NCBI GenBank assembly: GCA_013331515.1
Contig: DUGG01000069.1
Span: 9,554-15,976 of the forward strand
Origin: Candidatus Woesearchaeota archaeon
GTDB lineage: Archaea > Nanobdellota > Nanobdellia > Woesearchaeales > UBA10216
Direction: 5' to 3'
Length of the DNA stretch: 6,423 bases
A program made the position numbers and the translations under genes. The notes beneath the pieces are model-generated. The model saw only the letters and a program-made list of their open reading frames with translations, searched no databases and had not been told where the DNA came from. The number at the start of each line of letters is the position of its first letter. Position 1 is the stretch's first letter. This document shows positions 6,060-6,423 of this stretch, piece by piece.

Positions 6060-6111
6060 GACTACATTAAGTATAACAAGTATATTAAATTTCCTATCAA
6101 AAAATTTACAA
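6060..6111 (-). promoter_or_regulatory. Probable operon promoter
   Basis: The stretch is very AT-rich compared with the genes. It can be read in two ways on the minus strand. As an archaeal promoter, ATTTAATATA (6081-6090) would be the TATA box, with purine-rich AGGAA just before it as a possible BRE and transcription starting near 6060. As a bacterial promoter, TTGTAA (6106-6111) and TAATAT (6082-6087) have an 18-base spacer. A 7-base direct repeat AAGTATA (plus strand 6069-6075 and 6078-6084) sits inside it, and a small palindrome TAGTGACTA (6056-6064) lies at its downstream edge. These could be operators for the first gene's product. The exact start of transcription cannot be fixed by eye. 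Confidence 0.5.
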
Positions 6112-6143
6112 AAACGAAAGAATTATAAGAAAAATAGGCTCTT

Positions 6144-6370
6144 TTACCATGAAATTTGCCGTATAGTTGGACTTGTAGCAACTGCATGGGTGGCTTTTGA
6201 CAGGATATTGCAGGCCTTCCAGAGGTTGCCCATTTTTGGCTTTTTTATAATATCTGCCTTAGGTAAACCCTCCCAGTTCTGGCGCTGCGTCAACTCAGCG
6301 GGAGTCAACCCAGTACGCGATGCTCAAGATCGTAGCTTATCCTCTGCTCGGTATCTGTTAATGTTAACAT
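6144..6370 (-). pseudogene. Possible small gene broken by a one-base deletion
   Basis: An ATG at 6370, with GGGTGG upstream, reads MLTLTDTEQRISYDLEHRVLG and then meets TGA at 6307-6305. The minus-one frame continues at once as LTPAELTQRQNWEGLPKADI and remains open to a TAA at 6146-6144 (54 residues from the TTG at 6308). If the GGG before the break were GGGG, the two halves would join as one protein of about 75 residues across the helix-start motif LGLTPAEL. This suggests a one-base loss, real or from sequencing, or frameshifting. The first frame is also open up to the window edge, so the protein could be longer upstream. I recognise no family, and chance ORFs remain possible. Confidence 0.35.
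6356..6369. other. Palindromic site upstream of the operon
   Basis: TGTTAA-TG-TTAACA is an inverted repeat, overlapping a perfect 10-base palindrome ATGTTAACAT at 6361-6370. It sits on the start of the possible broken ORF. It could be a regulator binding site, but it is short and may be chance. Confidence 0.3.
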
Positions 6371-6423
6371 CGCGGTTCCCACCCTATGAATACGGTGCCC
6401 AAATAAAAAATCCCAACCGCAGC

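Noticed and set aside
6205..6250. Terminator-like hairpin and T run on the plus strand upstream of the operon
   Set aside because: The stem is short with a bulge, the T run does not follow the better stem directly, and there is no plus-strand gene for it to end.
6368..6385. tRNA T-arm-like GGTTCCCACC near the right edge, considered as an attachment site
   Set aside because: It does not match the GGTTCRA consensus, and no cloverleaf can be drawn around it on either strand.

Overview
The window holds a compact, one-directional prokaryotic gene array. Ten genes lie on the minus strand: nine complete and one cut by the left window edge. They run from an AT-rich promoter region near position 6100 down to position 1. 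Gene ends and starts mostly overlap (ATGA junctions at 5337-5340 and 2863-2866) or sit 7 to 51 bases apart. Most starts have a clear Shine-Dalgarno sequence of GGAGG or GGTGA type, and no terminator is visible between genes, so a single long transcript is likely. The organism cannot be named from the sequence. Uninterrupted short genes and Shine-Dalgarno starts show a prokaryote. The promoter region fits an archaeal TATA box (ATTTAATATA on the minus strand) and a bacterial -35/-10 pair about equally well. The GGTGA signals are common in archaea but not exclusive to them.

Layout in transcription order. 6423-6024: leader region with a probably broken small ORF (6370-6144, one base apparently missing from a G run) and then the promoter. 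6023-5337: a regulator with two excisionase/MerR-type helix-turn-helix units. 5340-4564: a soluble unknown with a disordered N-terminus. 4540-3473: a J-domain protein with intact HPD, fused to a beta-rich C-terminal half. 3456-2863: an all-helical unknown. 2866-2162: an unknown of mixed structure. 2154-1762: a small unknown. 1772-885: a second J-domain protein in which HPD has become HDD. 833-447: a two-pass membrane protein. 438-49: a single-pass membrane protein with a histidine-rich N-terminal segment. 30-1: the first ten codons of another gene.

The parts are linked by internal duplication. The soluble gene at 2866-2162 and the membrane gene at 833-447 end in the same roughly 26-residue tail (GAQVAKIGG ... 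EYSQ ... KR). The DNA there is about 80% identical by hand alignment and includes the stop codon and the next gene's GGTGA. The truncated last gene begins like the gene at 2866-2162. Two J-proteins, two tail-sharing proteins and a repeated gene start suggest a system that grew by duplicating a module. The apparent theme is J-domain (Hsp70 co-chaperone type) proteins working with a small membrane complex under a dedicated DNA-binding regulator. I recognise no named system here. The functional link is inference, and it is the most promising candidate in the window for an undescribed system.
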